From Solibacillus faecavium (lineage in GTDB: Bacteria; Bacillota; Bacilli; Bacillales_A; Planococcaceae): a stretch of DNA of 64,000 bases. Below, piece after piece: positions 42,587-52,223 of this stretch. A model generated the notes under the pieces. That model had not been told where the DNA came from. It saw nothing but the letters and a program-made list of their open reading frames with translations, and did no database searches. The position numbers and the translations under genes are program-made. Positions within the stretch are counted from its first letter, which is position 1. Each line of letters opens with the position of its first letter. The stretch lies in contig NZ_JACSPZ010000004.1 of the NCBI RefSeq assembly GCF_014836905.1, positions 186,001 to 250,000 of the forward strand, read 5' to 3'.

Positions 42587-42808
42587 TTATAATTTTTGAG
42601 TTAAACCGTGTAATGTATCTTTTAACTCGCGATCATGATTTGAAAGCTCAACTAAGTTAGCTAAGCGTTCATGCAAAATTGGACGCTCAATTACTAATTG
42701 CTCATCTAACACTTGAACTAATAATTCAAGAAGCATACGGTTTTGAATTAATAATGCTTCTTCCACACGATCAGGATTAATTGTATATTCTTTCACTTTT
42801 TTTGCCAT
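42587..42808 (-). CDS. Uncharacterised small helical protein
   Basis: A 73-residue protein, basic at the start (MAKKVKEYTINPDRVEE) and otherwise helical and hydrophobic-heptad-like (LLIQNRMLLELLVQVL). GGGAGG lies about 11 bases before the ATG. Monocistronic with its own terminator. No family recognised; possibly a small scaffold or coiled-coil protein. Confidence 0.5.
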   Translation of the reverse strand: MAKKVKEYTINPDRVEEALLIQNRMLLELLVQVLDEQLVIERPILHERLANLVELSNHDRELKDTLHGLTQKL

Positions 42809-43039
42809 TTAAAAACAGCCTCCCTTTTGTTTATACAACGTTATTTTAGCATATGCTTGTTTAATTTTGTGTATTTATTTCAAAATCATAGAGCCATTCA
42901 GACATTTTTAGTAATTTTACAGCAAACAATACATAGGCAAATTATTCCTAATGATATTTATACATATGCTATAATTACTTTTACCTATAAAATAGGTATT
43001 TCTATTAATCGGCGTTAGCTTGATGAAAGGAAGATTAAT

Positions 43040-43894
43040 TTGCTACAAAATATTCCTCAAATGGATTACGAAATTCGTTTAGTGAAACAGTTATTATCGA
43101 TCCGTTTTTTACGACCATTTAACGGAAAACTGGCGACTTCCCGGGCCATTTCAGATGATACATACGGCTTCGTAACTGAAGATAGCCTATGCCGGGAATG
43201 GTTATTATCCATTTATAAAAGTTATTCATTTTACGAAGGCTTTGAGACAATGGAAGATTGTCTCTCATACATCTACTCCACAAACTATGACAATGAATTA
43301 TATCGAGTCATTAAATTTAATGATCAATATTATGCCGTTGTTTATGAAAATTCGCAGCATCAACAAGTAATTGGGAAGGATATTTCCTATTATGCGAAAA
43401 ATAATTTATTTTTATGTTCAAAACGTCCCCCATCAAACTTAATGGTAAGAGATCGTAGTAAATCATCAGCTATTCCTCTCATATATTATGAATTGAAAGC
43501 CTTCGATCCCACGATAGCAATTTACAAATTAATAAGCAATCATCATGCTGGTTATATTGAAGTTTCATTTGATGAAGATATAGAATATGCTGTTTTGCTA
43601 GGGGTAACCTTTAAAGATGTTTGGTATCGATGTGATACACCGCACGCCATTGCTCATAATCGAGCTATTTTAAATCTCTATTTTATGAAAGGTCATAATT
43701 TGACTTTGTTCGGAAAATATTCGAAAGCAATTGCGATCAATCCCTTCCAGCGTCTCATCTATTTACAAAAGGGGCGAATTGAGCCTTTCCAAATGGATGT
43801 AGAGGATTTTAGAAATCAGCAGCGGCTCCTACCTTACCGTGAAGTTCGCAGATTTCAGGAATTTATAAGAACAAGACCTGTTGATTTAATTTAA
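43040..43894 (+). CDS. Uncharacterised protein
   Basis: The 284-residue protein is rich in Tyr and Phe, with no membrane helix, signal peptide or known motif. TTG start at 43040 with AAAGGAAG upstream; the ATG at 43061 is an alternative. It is a single gene ending in a hairpin terminator (43908-43948). Family not recognised, so no function is offered. Confidence 0.5.
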   Translation: MLQNIPQMDYEIRLVKQLLSIRFLRPFNGKLATSRAISDDTYGFVTEDSLCREWLLSIYKSYSFYEGFETMEDCLSYIYSTNYDNELYRVIKFNDQYYAVVYENSQHQQVIGKDISYYAKNNLFLCSKRPPSNLMVRDRSKSSAIPLIYYELKAFDPTIAIYKLISNHHAGYIEVSFDEDIEYAVLLGVTFKDVWYRCDTPHAIAHNRAILNLYFMKGHNLTLFGKYSKAIAINPFQRLIYLQKGRIEPFQMDVEDFRNQQRLLPYREVRRFQEFIRTRPVDLI

Positions 43895-43907
43895 AGCCTT
43901 GGTAGTG

Positions 43908-43948
43908 AAAAAGATGTGCTGATTGAATGACCAATCAACACATCTTTT
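43908..43948. terminator. Terminator between the unknown gene and the NUDIX gene
   Basis: Stem AAAGATGTG.TGATT/AATCA.CACATCTTT with an eight-base loop; A-run and T-run on both sides. Confidence 0.8.
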
Positions 43949-43952
43949 AAAT

Positions 43953-44516
43953 TTAACCTTCTATTTTCTTTACTTTTTCTATTATCTTTTCGTAAATAGG
44001 TATCATATGCTGCTCAGAACATTTTTGAGCAACTTCATCGATGGCAATCCATCCTACAGCACTGTTTTCATCGGGTTTTGATTGGAGAGTTGCTTCATCA
44101 GACACTTCAAATACATAAGTTGCGTTAAAATGTAAGTGGGCTGCCACATATTTTCCGTTTTTCATATGTCCAATTACCGGCAATATATCCAGGGAAATGA
44201 TTTCTTCTTGAATTGGATTCACTTCCGTAAGGCCCGCTTCTTCCATGAGTTCCTTTTTTGCTACATGAAATAAATTCGGATCCCCATCTGCATGACCGCC
44301 AGTCCATCCCCATGAATTATAAATATTATGATAAACCATTAAAACATGTGTACGGGCAGGATTAAATACAAAAGCGGAAGCAGTAAAATGCAACACTTCA
44401 TTATTTCGTGTGAGTACATCCGATAATGTAACCATCGCACGCAGCATAATATCCTTATCCGTTTCTTCTTGTTCATTAAAAGGTACATATAATTGTATTT
44501 GGTCATGTAAATTCAA
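43953..44516 (-). CDS. NUDIX hydrolase
   Basis: The 187-residue protein has a NUDIX box reading GHADGDPNLFHVAKKELMEE followed by AGL, in place of the consensus G-x5-E-x7-REUxEExGU: the first conserved Glu is Asp and the REU is KEL. The EExG metal-binding portion is intact. Such proteins hydrolyse nucleoside diphosphates linked to other groups. TTG start with GGGGGAAA; the substrate is unknown. Confidence 0.85.
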   Translation of the reverse strand: MNLHDQIQLYVPFNEQEETDKDIMLRAMVTLSDVLTRNNEVLHFTASAFVFNPARTHVLMVYHNIYNSWGWTGGHADGDPNLFHVAKKELMEEAGLTEVNPIQEEIISLDILPVIGHMKNGKYVAAHLHFNATYVFEVSDEATLQSKPDENSAVGWIAIDEVAQKCSEQHMIPIYEKIIEKVKKIEG

Positions 44517-44632
44517 AATGGTTTCCCCCTATTAGTTTCCCTTTTCTATATTGTAAGGGATGGAAATATAAAAACATAGCGAAAAGGAGCGCCTAAAATA
44601 AAACTTTAGACACTCCAACAAATATTTTTAAA

Positions 44633-45061
44633 TTAAGAAATCAATGATTTAACAACTTTTGAAATGGTTGCGCCATCTGCTTTACCGTCCAATAAAGGCT
44701 TCGCAATTTTCATTGCATCCCCCATATTCATGCCAGTTACAATACCGGCTGCCTGAAGTTCTACAACAATTTCTTCTTCTGATAGTTGTTTTGGTAAGAA
44801 GCTTTTTAAAATCTCTAATTTCGCTTCTTCTTTTTCGATTAGGTCTGCACGGTCCGCTTGCTTTGCCCCGTCCAGTGACTGATTCGTCTGTTTAATTTCA
44901 CGGTTAATGATTGCCGTTTCCTCTAGCGGTGTTAATTCAGAGCCTTTTTCTTTTTCGGCTGAATCCAATGCAGATTTTACAAGTGTTAAAACACCTTTAG
45001 CCAATGTGTCCTTATTTTTCATCGCTTGTTTTAATTGATCAAATACAATTGTTTTTAACAT
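44633..45061 (-). CDS. yqeY: GatB/YqeY domain protein
   Basis: This 142-residue YqeY-like protein has a helical N-terminus and a C-terminal domain like the tail of GatB (LPKQLSEEEIVVELQAAG, then GMNMGDAMKIAKPLLDGKADGATISKVV). It may bind tRNA; the precise role is unknown. CAAAGGAG precedes the start. Monocistronic. Confidence 0.9.
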   Translation of the reverse strand: MLKTIVFDQLKQAMKNKDTLAKGVLTLVKSALDSAEKEKGSELTPLEETAIINREIKQTNQSLDGAKQADRADLIEKEEAKLEILKSFLPKQLSEEEIVVELQAAGIVTGMNMGDAMKIAKPLLDGKADGATISKVVKSLIS

Positions 45062-45145
45062 GTTTCAAACTCCTTTGAATTTATAAGTAAAATTCCACTT
45101 ATTCGTATTGCCTTTATTGTAACATGTATCCAAGTAATACATGAA

Positions 45146-46369
45146 TTATTTAGTTAGGAATGGCTGAAGAAACTCTTCTATTTTTTCCGTTCTCCCTTGA
45201 GTAACTTTTGCAATTTTTGCTTCACCATAAGGTACGATTAATAAATTCTTGTAATCGTTTTTGAAAATAGTATATGTTTTTCCACCTGCTTCGACAATAT
45301 ATAGCGGTTTTGAAAAGTTATTAACAACCTCTTGAAATTCCCATGAAACATCGTCTAAAAGTTCATTCCACTGTGCTACATTTATTTGTGCTAACTGGAT
45401 TTTTGGAATCATCTTCGAATCCTCCATCGGTAAAATTACTTCCAAACCTTCATTCAGAGCATTCGCTGAATTTTCACTATCTGATCTGTATACTCTACCA
45501 ATTGATACTTTTACAAAATCTCCCATGTCAACAGGAATTCCATCTAAATTTACAATCCAGGATTTAAATTTCCCATCTTCTAAACGGTACTTTTCCTCTT
45601 CTGATAAACCTTGAAGTTCTTCAAACGTACTATTTTGAATAAAGAACAGCATATTGCCTTCAATCGCAGCAATTACACCTGACTTTGGCACTCCTATTGT
45701 GTTTCGATGATTTACATTGTACTTTTTTTGAAGTGTATAGTATTGTTCCTCAAAATGTTTCAGCAAATAATGCTCAGCTAACTGATTCGTATAGCTAGTA
45801 ACAAAATCAGGAAGCATCCGGGGATTATCCTTTAGCCAAATTAGATTTAACTTTTCAACAAAAATATTATGGTCAATTAATTTAGGTCTCACGTATTGTT
45901 CATATTGTTCAATTGTCAAATTTACTTTAGATAAACTTTGTTGAAGTTGCTTTTTATTCATAATCTGATCAGTTAGATTTTTTCTCTCTGAAATTTCCTG
46001 TTCTGAAACATTTAAATTATAGCTTTTTGCCAATTGTTCTACACCAATTATTCTAACATATTTAGTAAAAGCATTTTCTTTATGAAACTCTGTTATTTCA
46101 TTATCGGAAGTAGTCATCATTTCTATGCCGACAAAATAATCGTATAAATAATCATTGTAAAACATATTGTCCGCTTGTCTTTGGTCAACTTCATTTGGAA
46201 ATAGCAAAAGGGCTACTGTGAAGAAAAGTACGACAACAAAAGCTGGGATAATGATGATTTTACTGTATTTCTTTTTGCTTTTTTTATATAGCACTGTATT
46301 TTTCACAGCCTTTTCACTTTCGGATAAATCTCCTGCAACTTTAATTAACGCTTTTTTAAAATCATTCAT
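45146..46369 (-). CDS. Putative anti-sigma membrane protein
   Basis: A 407-residue protein with a cytosolic N-terminus (1-35), one transmembrane helix (about 36-56: IIIIPAFVVVLFFTVALLLF) and a large extracellular domain with an N-terminal helical part resembling peptidyl-prolyl isomerase/SurA-like helices. The ATG at 46369 overlaps the sigma gene by eight bases. The arrangement fits an anti-sigma factor for the upstream ECF sigma. Confidence 0.65.
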   Translation of the reverse strand: MNDFKKALIKVAGDLSESEKAVKNTVLYKKSKKKYSKIIIIPAFVVVLFFTVALLLFPNEVDQRQADNMFYNDYLYDYFVGIEMMTTSDNEITEFHKENAFTKYVRIIGVEQLAKSYNLNVSEQEISERKNLTDQIMNKKQLQQSLSKVNLTIEQYEQYVRPKLIDHNIFVEKLNLIWLKDNPRMLPDFVTSYTNQLAEHYLLKHFEEQYYTLQKKYNVNHRNTIGVPKSGVIAAIEGNMLFFIQNSTFEELQGLSEEEKYRLEDGKFKSWIVNLDGIPVDMGDFVKVSIGRVYRSDSENSANALNEGLEVILPMEDSKMIPKIQLAQINVAQWNELLDDVSWEFQEVVNNFSKPLYIVEAGGKTYTIFKNDYKNLLIVPYGEAKIAKVTQGRTEKIEEFLQPFLTK

Positions 46370-46859
46370 GACGTAGTACCTCCCATTCCCCTTCAAGTAC
46401 AGGTCGTAACTGTTCCCGCCCACGCTTTAATCTTGTTTTCACTGTATTTTCGTTAATTTGTAATAAATCTGCAACTTGTATAACCGACATTTCTTCATAA
46501 TAATACAAAATAAGCGGTTCCCGATATTTTAGTGGTAGCTTTAAAATGGCTGCACCAATGTTAGAGCGCTCTTCTTGTTGTACGATATGATCATGGTCAG
46601 AAGTTTTCATCCACCATTTCGTTTCAAATTGTATTTTTCTATACGCCCAGCTTTTTAAATAATCTTTGCTGCGATTCACGGTCATTTTAGTTAAATAAGC
46701 ACGAAGTTGGCCTCGCTCTGAATAGTTGGATTGCAAAAATTTAATGAAAACATCTTGCACAATATCCTCTGCTGCATGTCGATTTTTAGTATAAAAATAG
46801 GCGATCCGCAATAAATGCGTACTGTAATCATCTACAATTTGCTCGATATTCTCATTCAT
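46362..46859 (-). CDS. ECF-type RNA polymerase sigma factor
   Basis: The 165-residue sigma factor has region 2 (HLLRIAYFYTKNRHAAEDIV) and region 4 (LPLKYREPLILYYYEEMSV, then VADLLQINENTVKTRLKRG). It is a paralogue of the sigma factor at 20453-20947 with the same region order. AAAGGGGGC precedes the ATG. Cotranscribed with the anti-sigma candidate. Regulon unknown. Confidence 0.9.
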   Translation of the reverse strand: MNENIEQIVDDYSTHLLRIAYFYTKNRHAAEDIVQDVFIKFLQSNYSERGQLRAYLTKMTVNRSKDYLKSWAYRKIQFETKWWMKTSDHDHIVQQEERSNIGAAILKLPLKYREPLILYYYEEMSVIQVADLLQINENTVKTRLKRGREQLRPVLEGEWEVLRHE

Positions 46860-46925
46860 TTTACGCCCGCCCCCTTTCTAACATTGTAAACGATTGCCAA
46901 TTAGTTGACGTTTCAAAAAACAAAA

Positions 46926-46958
46926 AAAGTATAAGAAGTTTTTATCTCCTTATACTTT
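46926..46958 (-). terminator. Terminator of the pst operon
   Basis: Stem AAAGTATAAG/CTTATACTTT with a 13-base loop, followed by T7 on the minus strand, five bases after phoU. Confidence 0.8.
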
Positions 46959-46962
46959 AAAA

Positions 46963-47622
46963 TTAGTTATTCAATTCATAATGCTTGCCTTTTAAGAGAT
47001 AGAATAAATGCTCTGCAATATTTGTTGCGTGATCTGCTGAGCGTTCAATACAGCGGCATACATAGGATAAGCTCGTTATTTGGGCCACTTGCTCATTGGA
47101 AACCTTTAGTTTCATTAAATTGCTGATTGTATTGCCGGTCAACTCATCAACCTCGTCATCAAGCTTTGCGATTTCTTTAGCTTTTGTCGTATTTTCTTCC
47201 AAAAATGCCTCGGTAATTTGTCGCAACATCGATATCGATTTATGGAACATTTCCTCGATTGGTTCAATACTCGATACAAATGGTTCTTTGCCGATTCGAA
47301 TAGTTTCCTTTGCAATATTGACCGCATGATCTCCTATTCGTTCCATATCGGCTGCTGCTTTAATCACTACAATTAATCTGCGTAAATCAGTTGCCACAGG
47401 CTGTTGCTTTGCAATAAGTAAAATTACACGATCATTGATTGTTTCTTCTAACCGATTGATTTTGAGATCTGTTTTTATCACTTGAAGGGCTAAGTCGATA
47501 TCTTTGTTCACAAAAGCTTTAAATGCAGTTTGCAATGAATCTATGCTTAAATCACAAATTTCCATTAAATCCTGCTGCACAGCAATTAAATCATGTTCAA
47601 AACGCTCCCGTATCATATTCAC
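46963..47622 (-). CDS. phoU: Phosphate uptake regulator PhoU
   Basis: The 219-residue protein has two three-helix PhoU repeats, each with a metal-binding E/DxxxD signature (DLALQVIKTDLKINRLEETI, then DDEVDELTGNTI, and the ADMERIGDHAVNIA and ERSADHATNIAEH motifs). It inhibits phosphate uptake and links PstB to PhoR signalling. GTG start at 47622. It ends the pst operon. Confidence 0.95.
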   Translation of the reverse strand: MNMIRERFEHDLIAVQQDLMEICDLSIDSLQTAFKAFVNKDIDLALQVIKTDLKINRLEETINDRVILLIAKQQPVATDLRRLIVVIKAAADMERIGDHAVNIAKETIRIGKEPFVSSIEPIEEMFHKSISMLRQITEAFLEENTTKAKEIAKLDDEVDELTGNTISNLMKLKVSNEQVAQITSLSYVCRCIERSADHATNIAEHLFYLLKGKHYELNN

Positions 47623-47637
47623 TTTAAACCCCTTCCC

Positions 47638-48453
47638 CTATCCGAATCGACCTGATATATAATCTTCTGTACGCTGATCTGACGGTGTGGAGAAAATCGT
47701 ATCTGTTCGATCGAATTCAATCACTTCTCCGTTTAGGAAGAATGCCGTTTTATCTGATATACGTGCTGCTTGTTGCATATTATGTGTGACAATTACGATT
47801 GAATATTGTTCTTTCATTTCCTGCACAAGTTCCTCTACTTTCAATGTAGAGATTGGATCAAGTGCTGACGTCGGTTCATCCATTAAAATTACATCTGGTT
47901 CAATCGCTAAGGAACGAGCAATACAAATACGCTGTTGTTGACCACCCGATAAACCATATGCATTTTGGTTTAAACGGTCTTTTACTTCATCCCAGATAGC
48001 TGCACCTCGTAATGACTTTTCTACAATTTCATCTAAAATCTTTTTATTTTTAATACCGTGAATCCGTGGACCGTAAGCAATATTATCGTAAATTGATTTT
48101 GGAAATGGGTTTGGCTTTTGAAAAACCATGCCGACTTTTGTCCGTAGTTCTTCCACTTCATATCCATTCCCGAAAATATTACGTCCTCTATAATTGATTT
48201 CACCTGTTGTACGAACAATAGGTACAAGCTCTACCATTCGATTTAATGCTTTAATATAGGTAGATTTCCCGCACCCTGAAGGACCGATAATCGCTGTCAC
48301 TTCATTCTCCTGCATATTTAAATTAATATCTTTCAATGCATGATGCCCACCATACCATAAGTTAAAATTATTCGATTGCATTACAATGGATCTGTTATTT
48401 TTTTCGTGCACCGCATGCTGTGTTCCATTATATTTAGTTAAAATTTGTACCAT
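47638..48453 (-). CDS. pstB: Phosphate ABC transporter ATPase PstB
   Basis: This 271-residue ATPase has Walker [10 protein letters not shown] at 57-65, the Q-loop VFQKPNPFP, signature LSGGQQQR and Walker [12 protein letters not shown]. It energises phosphate import through PstC/PstA. TAGGAGTGAA precedes the ATG. Only one pstB copy is present, unlike B. subtilis, which has two. Confidence 0.97.
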   Translation of the reverse strand: MVQILTKYNGTQHAVHEKNNRSIVMQSNNFNLWYGGHHALKDINLNMQENEVTAIIGPSGCGKSTYIKALNRMVELVPIVRTTGEINYRGRNIFGNGYEVEELRTKVGMVFQKPNPFPKSIYDNIAYGPRIHGIKNKKILDEIVEKSLRGAAIWDEVKDRLNQNAYGLSGGQQQRICIARSLAIEPDVILMDEPTSALDPISTLKVEELVQEMKEQYSIVIVTHNMQQAARISDKTAFFLNGEVIEFDRTDTIFSTPSDQRTEDYISGRFG

Positions 48454-48465
48454 TCTACTTCACTC

Positions 48466-49344
48466 CTAATAACGTTTTTGGAACTTATTCCGAATAAAGA
48501 TTGCGACCGAGTTCATCGTCAATAGCAAAACCATCAAAACAATAATGCCCGCTGATGCGACATATTGGAATGCTTCCTGTGGACGTTTTGCCCAATCGAA
48601 AATTTGCATGGGCAATGCCGTAAACGTATCCAAGTAGCCTGTTGGCAAGAATTGTAGAATTACAGGAATACCAATTACGACTAATGGAGCCGTTTCCCCA
48701 ATTGCACGAGATAAGGCCAAAATACTGCCTGTCAAAATACCAGGAATCGCCGCTGGGAGAACTACACGAACAATGGTTTGCCACTTTGTCGCCCCCATTC
48801 CAAATGAAGCTTCCCGCTGCTCATTCGGTACTGCTCGGATTGCTTCTTGAGCCGCAACAATAATAACTGGCAGAATCAATAAACTCATCGTCAAACCAGC
48901 AGCTAATATACTTTTTTCAAAACCGAATAATCTAACGAATATTGTTAATCCAAGTAAACCGAATACTATCGAAGGAACACCTGCTAAATTGGAGATATTT
49001 ATTCGAATAAAATCATTTAGTTTATTTTGCTTCGCATATTCTTCTAAGTAAATTGCCGTACTTACGCCTAAAATAATCGATACAGGTGCCACAACGCTCA
49101 TCAGCCAGAGCGAGCCGACTAAAGCTGCTTTAATTCCTGCATTTTCGGGAATGCGAGAAGCAAAGTTTGTGAGAAAATTTAAATCTAAAAAGCCAATTCC
49201 TTGAGATATAATCCGGTATAACAGCATTCCTAATGAAACGAGGGCAAAACTTGTGGCAATAATAAAAATTACCTTCCACATTTTATTTGAAATGAGACGT
49301 TTATTCATTCGCTTCATGACTAGGTCTTCCTGTATATAGCGCAT
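48466..49344 (-). CDS. pstA: Phosphate ABC transporter permease PstA
   Basis: A 292-residue permease with six transmembrane segments and the EAA loop EQREASFGMGATKWQTI. It pairs with PstC to form the channel. The ATG at 49344, with GAGAGGAG upstream, directly follows the pstC stop; the longer frame to 49386 is inside pstC. Order pstS-C-A-B-phoU is standard. Confidence 0.95.
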   Translation of the reverse strand: MRYIQEDLVMKRMNKRLISNKMWKVIFIIATSFALVSLGMLLYRIISQGIGFLDLNFLTNFASRIPENAGIKAALVGSLWLMSVVAPVSIILGVSTAIYLEEYAKQNKLNDFIRINISNLAGVPSIVFGLLGLTIFVRLFGFEKSILAAGLTMSLLILPVIIVAAQEAIRAVPNEQREASFGMGATKWQTIVRVVLPAAIPGILTGSILALSRAIGETAPLVVIGIPVILQFLPTGYLDTFTALPMQIFDWAKRPQEAFQYVASAGIIVLMVLLLTMNSVAIFIRNKFQKRY

Positions 49345-49345
49345 T

Positions 49346-50290
49346 TTAATACTCCTCTCTGAAGCGTTTTGAAATGTAAGTTGCAAGCAAATTCATCGCC
49401 AAAGTGAAAATAAATAATGTGAATCCTACCGCGTAAATTGAGTAGTAAATTGTCGTGCCGTATCCCGCATCACCTGTTGTCACTTGAACAATATAGGCTG
49501 TCATCGTTTGAATGGAATCTGTAAATCCAAAGTCGAATTTTGGTGTAGATCCTCCTGCTAAAGAGACAATCATTGTTTCTCCTATTGCACGGGAAATACC
49601 TAGGACAATAGAAGCGATAATTCCAGATAATGCAGCAGGCAATACAATTTTAATTGCCACTTCGAACTTTGTGGCACCTAAGCCTAAAGCTCCTTCGCGA
49701 ATTGAACGGGGTACTGAGCTCATCGCGTCTTCCGACATGGACGTAATCATTGGTAGAATCATAATTCCAACAACAATACCTGGACTGATAGCATTGAAAA
49801 TTTTAAGATTCGGAATAAGTGTTTGCAGAATTGGGGTAATAAACGTTAAAGCGAAGAACCCGTAAACAATTGTTGGAACACCTGCAAGCACCTCCAAAAT
49901 AGGCTTTATAATTTTTCGGACACGTACTGACGCATACTCACTTAAAAAAATTGCTGCACCTAACCCAAATGGTACCGCTACTAAAATTGCGATAAATGTA
50001 ATTTTAAAAGTCCCTATTATTAACGGTAAGATTCCATACAATGGTTCCTTTCCAGAGAATGGCAGCCACTCTGTGCCGAATAAATAATCTATTATCGACA
50101 CGCGCGAGAAAAACTCTATCGTTTCGAAAATTAACGTAAACACAATCCCAAACGTTGTAAGAACTGAAATCGTCGCTGCCAAAAACAATCCTTTAGGCAC
50201 TAATTTTTCAATTACTTTCTTTCCTTTACGATTGCGTGATCGTTCGATTAATTGCTGGACACTTACTTGCTCCTGTTGTTTAAGAGCCAT
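49346..50290 (-). CDS. pstC: Phosphate ABC transporter permease PstC
   Basis: The 314-residue permease has six transmembrane segments and the EAA loop PRSIREGALGLGATKFEVAI. The ATG at 50290 has AAGGAG upstream. It is followed immediately by pstA. The extracellular loop after TM1 (RVSIIDYLFGTEWLPFSG) is typical of PstC. Confidence 0.95.
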   Translation of the reverse strand: MALKQQEQVSVQQLIERSRNRKGKKVIEKLVPKGLFLAATISVLTTFGIVFTLIFETIEFFSRVSIIDYLFGTEWLPFSGKEPLYGILPLIIGTFKITFIAILVAVPFGLGAAIFLSEYASVRVRKIIKPILEVLAGVPTIVYGFFALTFITPILQTLIPNLKIFNAISPGIVVGIMILPMITSMSEDAMSSVPRSIREGALGLGATKFEVAIKIVLPAALSGIIASIVLGISRAIGETMIVSLAGGSTPKFDFGFTDSIQTMTAYIVQVTTGDAGYGTTIYYSIYAVGFTLFIFTLAMNLLATYISKRFREEY

Positions 50291-50413
50291 GAACGAAAAC
50301 TCCTTCCAGTAGTCATCTATACACTTCACTTTTTAACCATGTAGTTAACACACAATTTGAACTAAAAAATGTGAGGGGCATGAGAGCCACCCCACACTAT
50401 TTGTTCTGTGCAC

Positions 50414-51379
50414 TTATTTTAAACCTTCCAATACTTTTAAACTTTCATCATACTTTTCGGACGGTAAACTTACATATCCAACAACTTCCGCCATTTCACC
50501 AGCATTTTCTAATGTAAACTTAATGAAATCATAAGTTGCTTCATTATCTTTTACCGCACTGTTTTTCACGTAGATGAACAGTGGACGTGACAAAGGAGAA
50601 TAGTCACCTGATTCAATTGTGTCATTCGTAGGCTCCACACCATTTACAGTAACAACTTGCAACTTGTCCTTGTTTTCCAGGTAATAGGCATAACCGAAGT
50701 AGCCAATCGCATTTTTATCTGCTGTAACGCCTTGTACCAATACGTTGTCATCTTCAGATAATGTTGCAGATTTTACAATATCTTCACCATCTAAAATTAC
50801 TTCATCAAAGTAATCGTAAGTTCCTGAATCAGATCCTGGTGAATAAAATACTATTTCTTCTTCAGGCCAAGTTGGATCGATATCTGACCACTTTTTAGTA
50901 GATCCATCTTCAATCCAAATTTGCTTTAATTGTTCAATTGTTAAATCTTTTGCCCATGTATTTTCCGGATGTACTACTACCGATAAACCATCGTATGCCA
51001 ATTCAAATTCTGTGTATTCTACACCCGCATTTTTAAGCTCTTCCACTTCCGACTCTTTAATTGGACGGGAAGCGTTAGAGAAGTCCGTTTCTCCATTAAT
51101 GAATTTTTCGAATCCGCCGCCTGTACCCGATACACCAACTGCCACACGTACATCTTTTTGTACTGCTGCGTATTCTTCAACTAATGCTTCTGTAATCGGA
51201 GCAACTGTTGACGAGCCATCGCCTACTACGTTACCGGATAATTGTGCACTGCCTGACTCAGCCTGTTCTGTTTGAGTTTCTGCTGATGTCGAAGCTTCAT
51301 CTTCTTCCTGGCCACATGCTCCTAAAAGAATTGCTGAACTAATTAAAGCTGTTGATGTTAAGTACTGCCACTTTTTCAT
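50414..51379 (-). CDS. pstS: Phosphate-binding lipoprotein PstS
   Basis: This 321-residue lipoprotein has signal sequence and lipobox LLGAC (Cys22), then the periplasmic-binding fold with phosphate-binding GDGSSTVAPI, SGTGGGFEKF and SPGSDSGTYDYF. It delivers phosphate to PstCA. Gene order and a PhoP-type box upstream make it the first gene of the phosphate-starvation operon. Confidence 0.96.
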   Translation of the reverse strand: MKKWQYLTSTALISSAILLGACGQEEDEASTSAETQTEQAESGSAQLSGNVVGDGSSTVAPITEALVEEYAAVQKDVRVAVGVSGTGGGFEKFINGETDFSNASRPIKESEVEELKNAGVEYTEFELAYDGLSVVVHPENTWAKDLTIEQLKQIWIEDGSTKKWSDIDPTWPEEEIVFYSPGSDSGTYDYFDEVILDGEDIVKSATLSEDDNVLVQGVTADKNAIGYFGYAYYLENKDKLQVVTVNGVEPTNDTIESGDYSPLSRPLFIYVKNSAVKDNEATYDFIKFTLENAGEMAEVVGYVSLPSEKYDESLKVLEGLK

Positions 51380-51463
51380 TTGTAATTCCTCCGCTTGTTT
51401 AATAAATGTTTTTTCTTACAATTCCAACTATAATGAAAATTTGTTGAGCGCATATATTTCGTT

Positions 51464-51490
51464 CGTTAATTGACCGTAAAGCTTTGTAAA
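51464..51490 (-). promoter_or_regulatory. PhoP box of the pst operon
   Basis: On the minus strand, TTTACA (51490-51485), TTTACG (51480-51475) and TTAACG (51469-51464) are spaced 10 and 11 bases apart, with a further TCAACA two turns downstream. This matches the direct TTAACA-type repeats bound by PhoP upstream of pst operons in Bacillus. A TATAGT/CATTAT -10 follows about 30 bases later. Confidence 0.65.
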
Positions 51491-51492
51491 CA

Positions 51493-51532
51493 AAAAAGAC
51501 AATTTGCAGTATCTTTCCGCAAATTGTCTCAT
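51493..51532 (-). terminator. Terminator after the DUF-type membrane protein
   Basis: The 11-bp stem GACAATTTGC/GCAAATTGTC with an 11-base loop is followed by T6 on the minus strand. Confidence 0.8.
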
Positions 51533-51539
51533 TTTCTTA

Positions 51540-51953
51540 TTATTGAACTTTTTTTACATTCTTTATGTTAATTAGTTTAACAGGATGTTCCGTAAATGTA
51601 GATTTATCCTTTTTTGTCTTTACAGTATGTACATGCAATAAAATTGTTTTTGCGTCTTTCGGATTCGCATAGCCTTCAAACGTTACATTGTAAAGTACTG
51701 TGCCGTCTCGTAATGTAACAGTAGCTTTTTTTGCATCAACTAGCTCCTTTAAAAAAGGATATGCTTTTACATTTCGTTCTCTTTCTGCTCGTACTAGCCT
51801 AGGTTCTAATAATAGTAGAAGCCCTTCAAAAATAACAATGTAAATTACAGACATTAAAATAATTAACCAAGGTGGCATGTCCATAATGGCTAATATAACT
51901 GCATTACTTAATGCACCAATAATAACTACTGTATGCATAATCTTTTTTTTCAT
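51540..51953 (-). CDS. Uncharacterised membrane protein
   Basis: The 137-residue protein has two N-terminal transmembrane helices (about 7-25 and 29-50) and a soluble beta-rich C-terminal domain (TVTLRDGTVLYNVTFEGYA). Monocistronic with its own terminator between it and pstS. No family was recognised. The C-terminal domain resembles an OB or SH3-like barrel by pattern only. Confidence 0.5.
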   Translation of the reverse strand: MKKKIMHTVVIIGALSNAVILAIMDMPPWLIILMSVIYIVIFEGLLLLLEPRLVRAERERNVKAYPFLKELVDAKKATVTLRDGTVLYNVTFEGYANPKDAKTILLHVHTVKTKKDKSTFTEHPVKLINIKNVKKVQ

Positions 51954-51979
51954 TTTATATTTCTCCTTTAAAAAAGAAC

Positions 51980-52214
51980 CTAGGACAAAACGAAAAATAT
52001 CTATTTTTCAAAGAAAAAATAGATATTTTTCTGCTTCTGCCAGAATTGATTTCCGTTACGGGGACGCTTTCCGGGGGCACGGCCTGAGCCTGTAGTCTCA
52101 GGCGTCGTGCTGTTCCCCCAGGAGTAGCCCCTTCACTCCAATCAATTCATATAATATCGATTTCTTAATAAGAGCATTCCCCTTATACAAAGAAATTTCT
52201 ACTTATGTCCCAGC
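51980..52214 (-). repeat. MITE-like intergenic element, copy C
   Basis: Read on the minus strand this copy runs from CTGGGACATAAGTAGAAAT through a palindromic core (52045-52147) to a terminator-like hairpin (AAAAATATCTATTTT) and GTTTTGTCCTAGG. It matches the copy at 40011-40278 in order and flanks, with the same CGCCTGAG/CTCAGGC hairpin and GGAAAGCGTCCC block. It lies between two genes. Confidence 0.7.
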
Positions 52215-52223
52215 CTCACTTTT

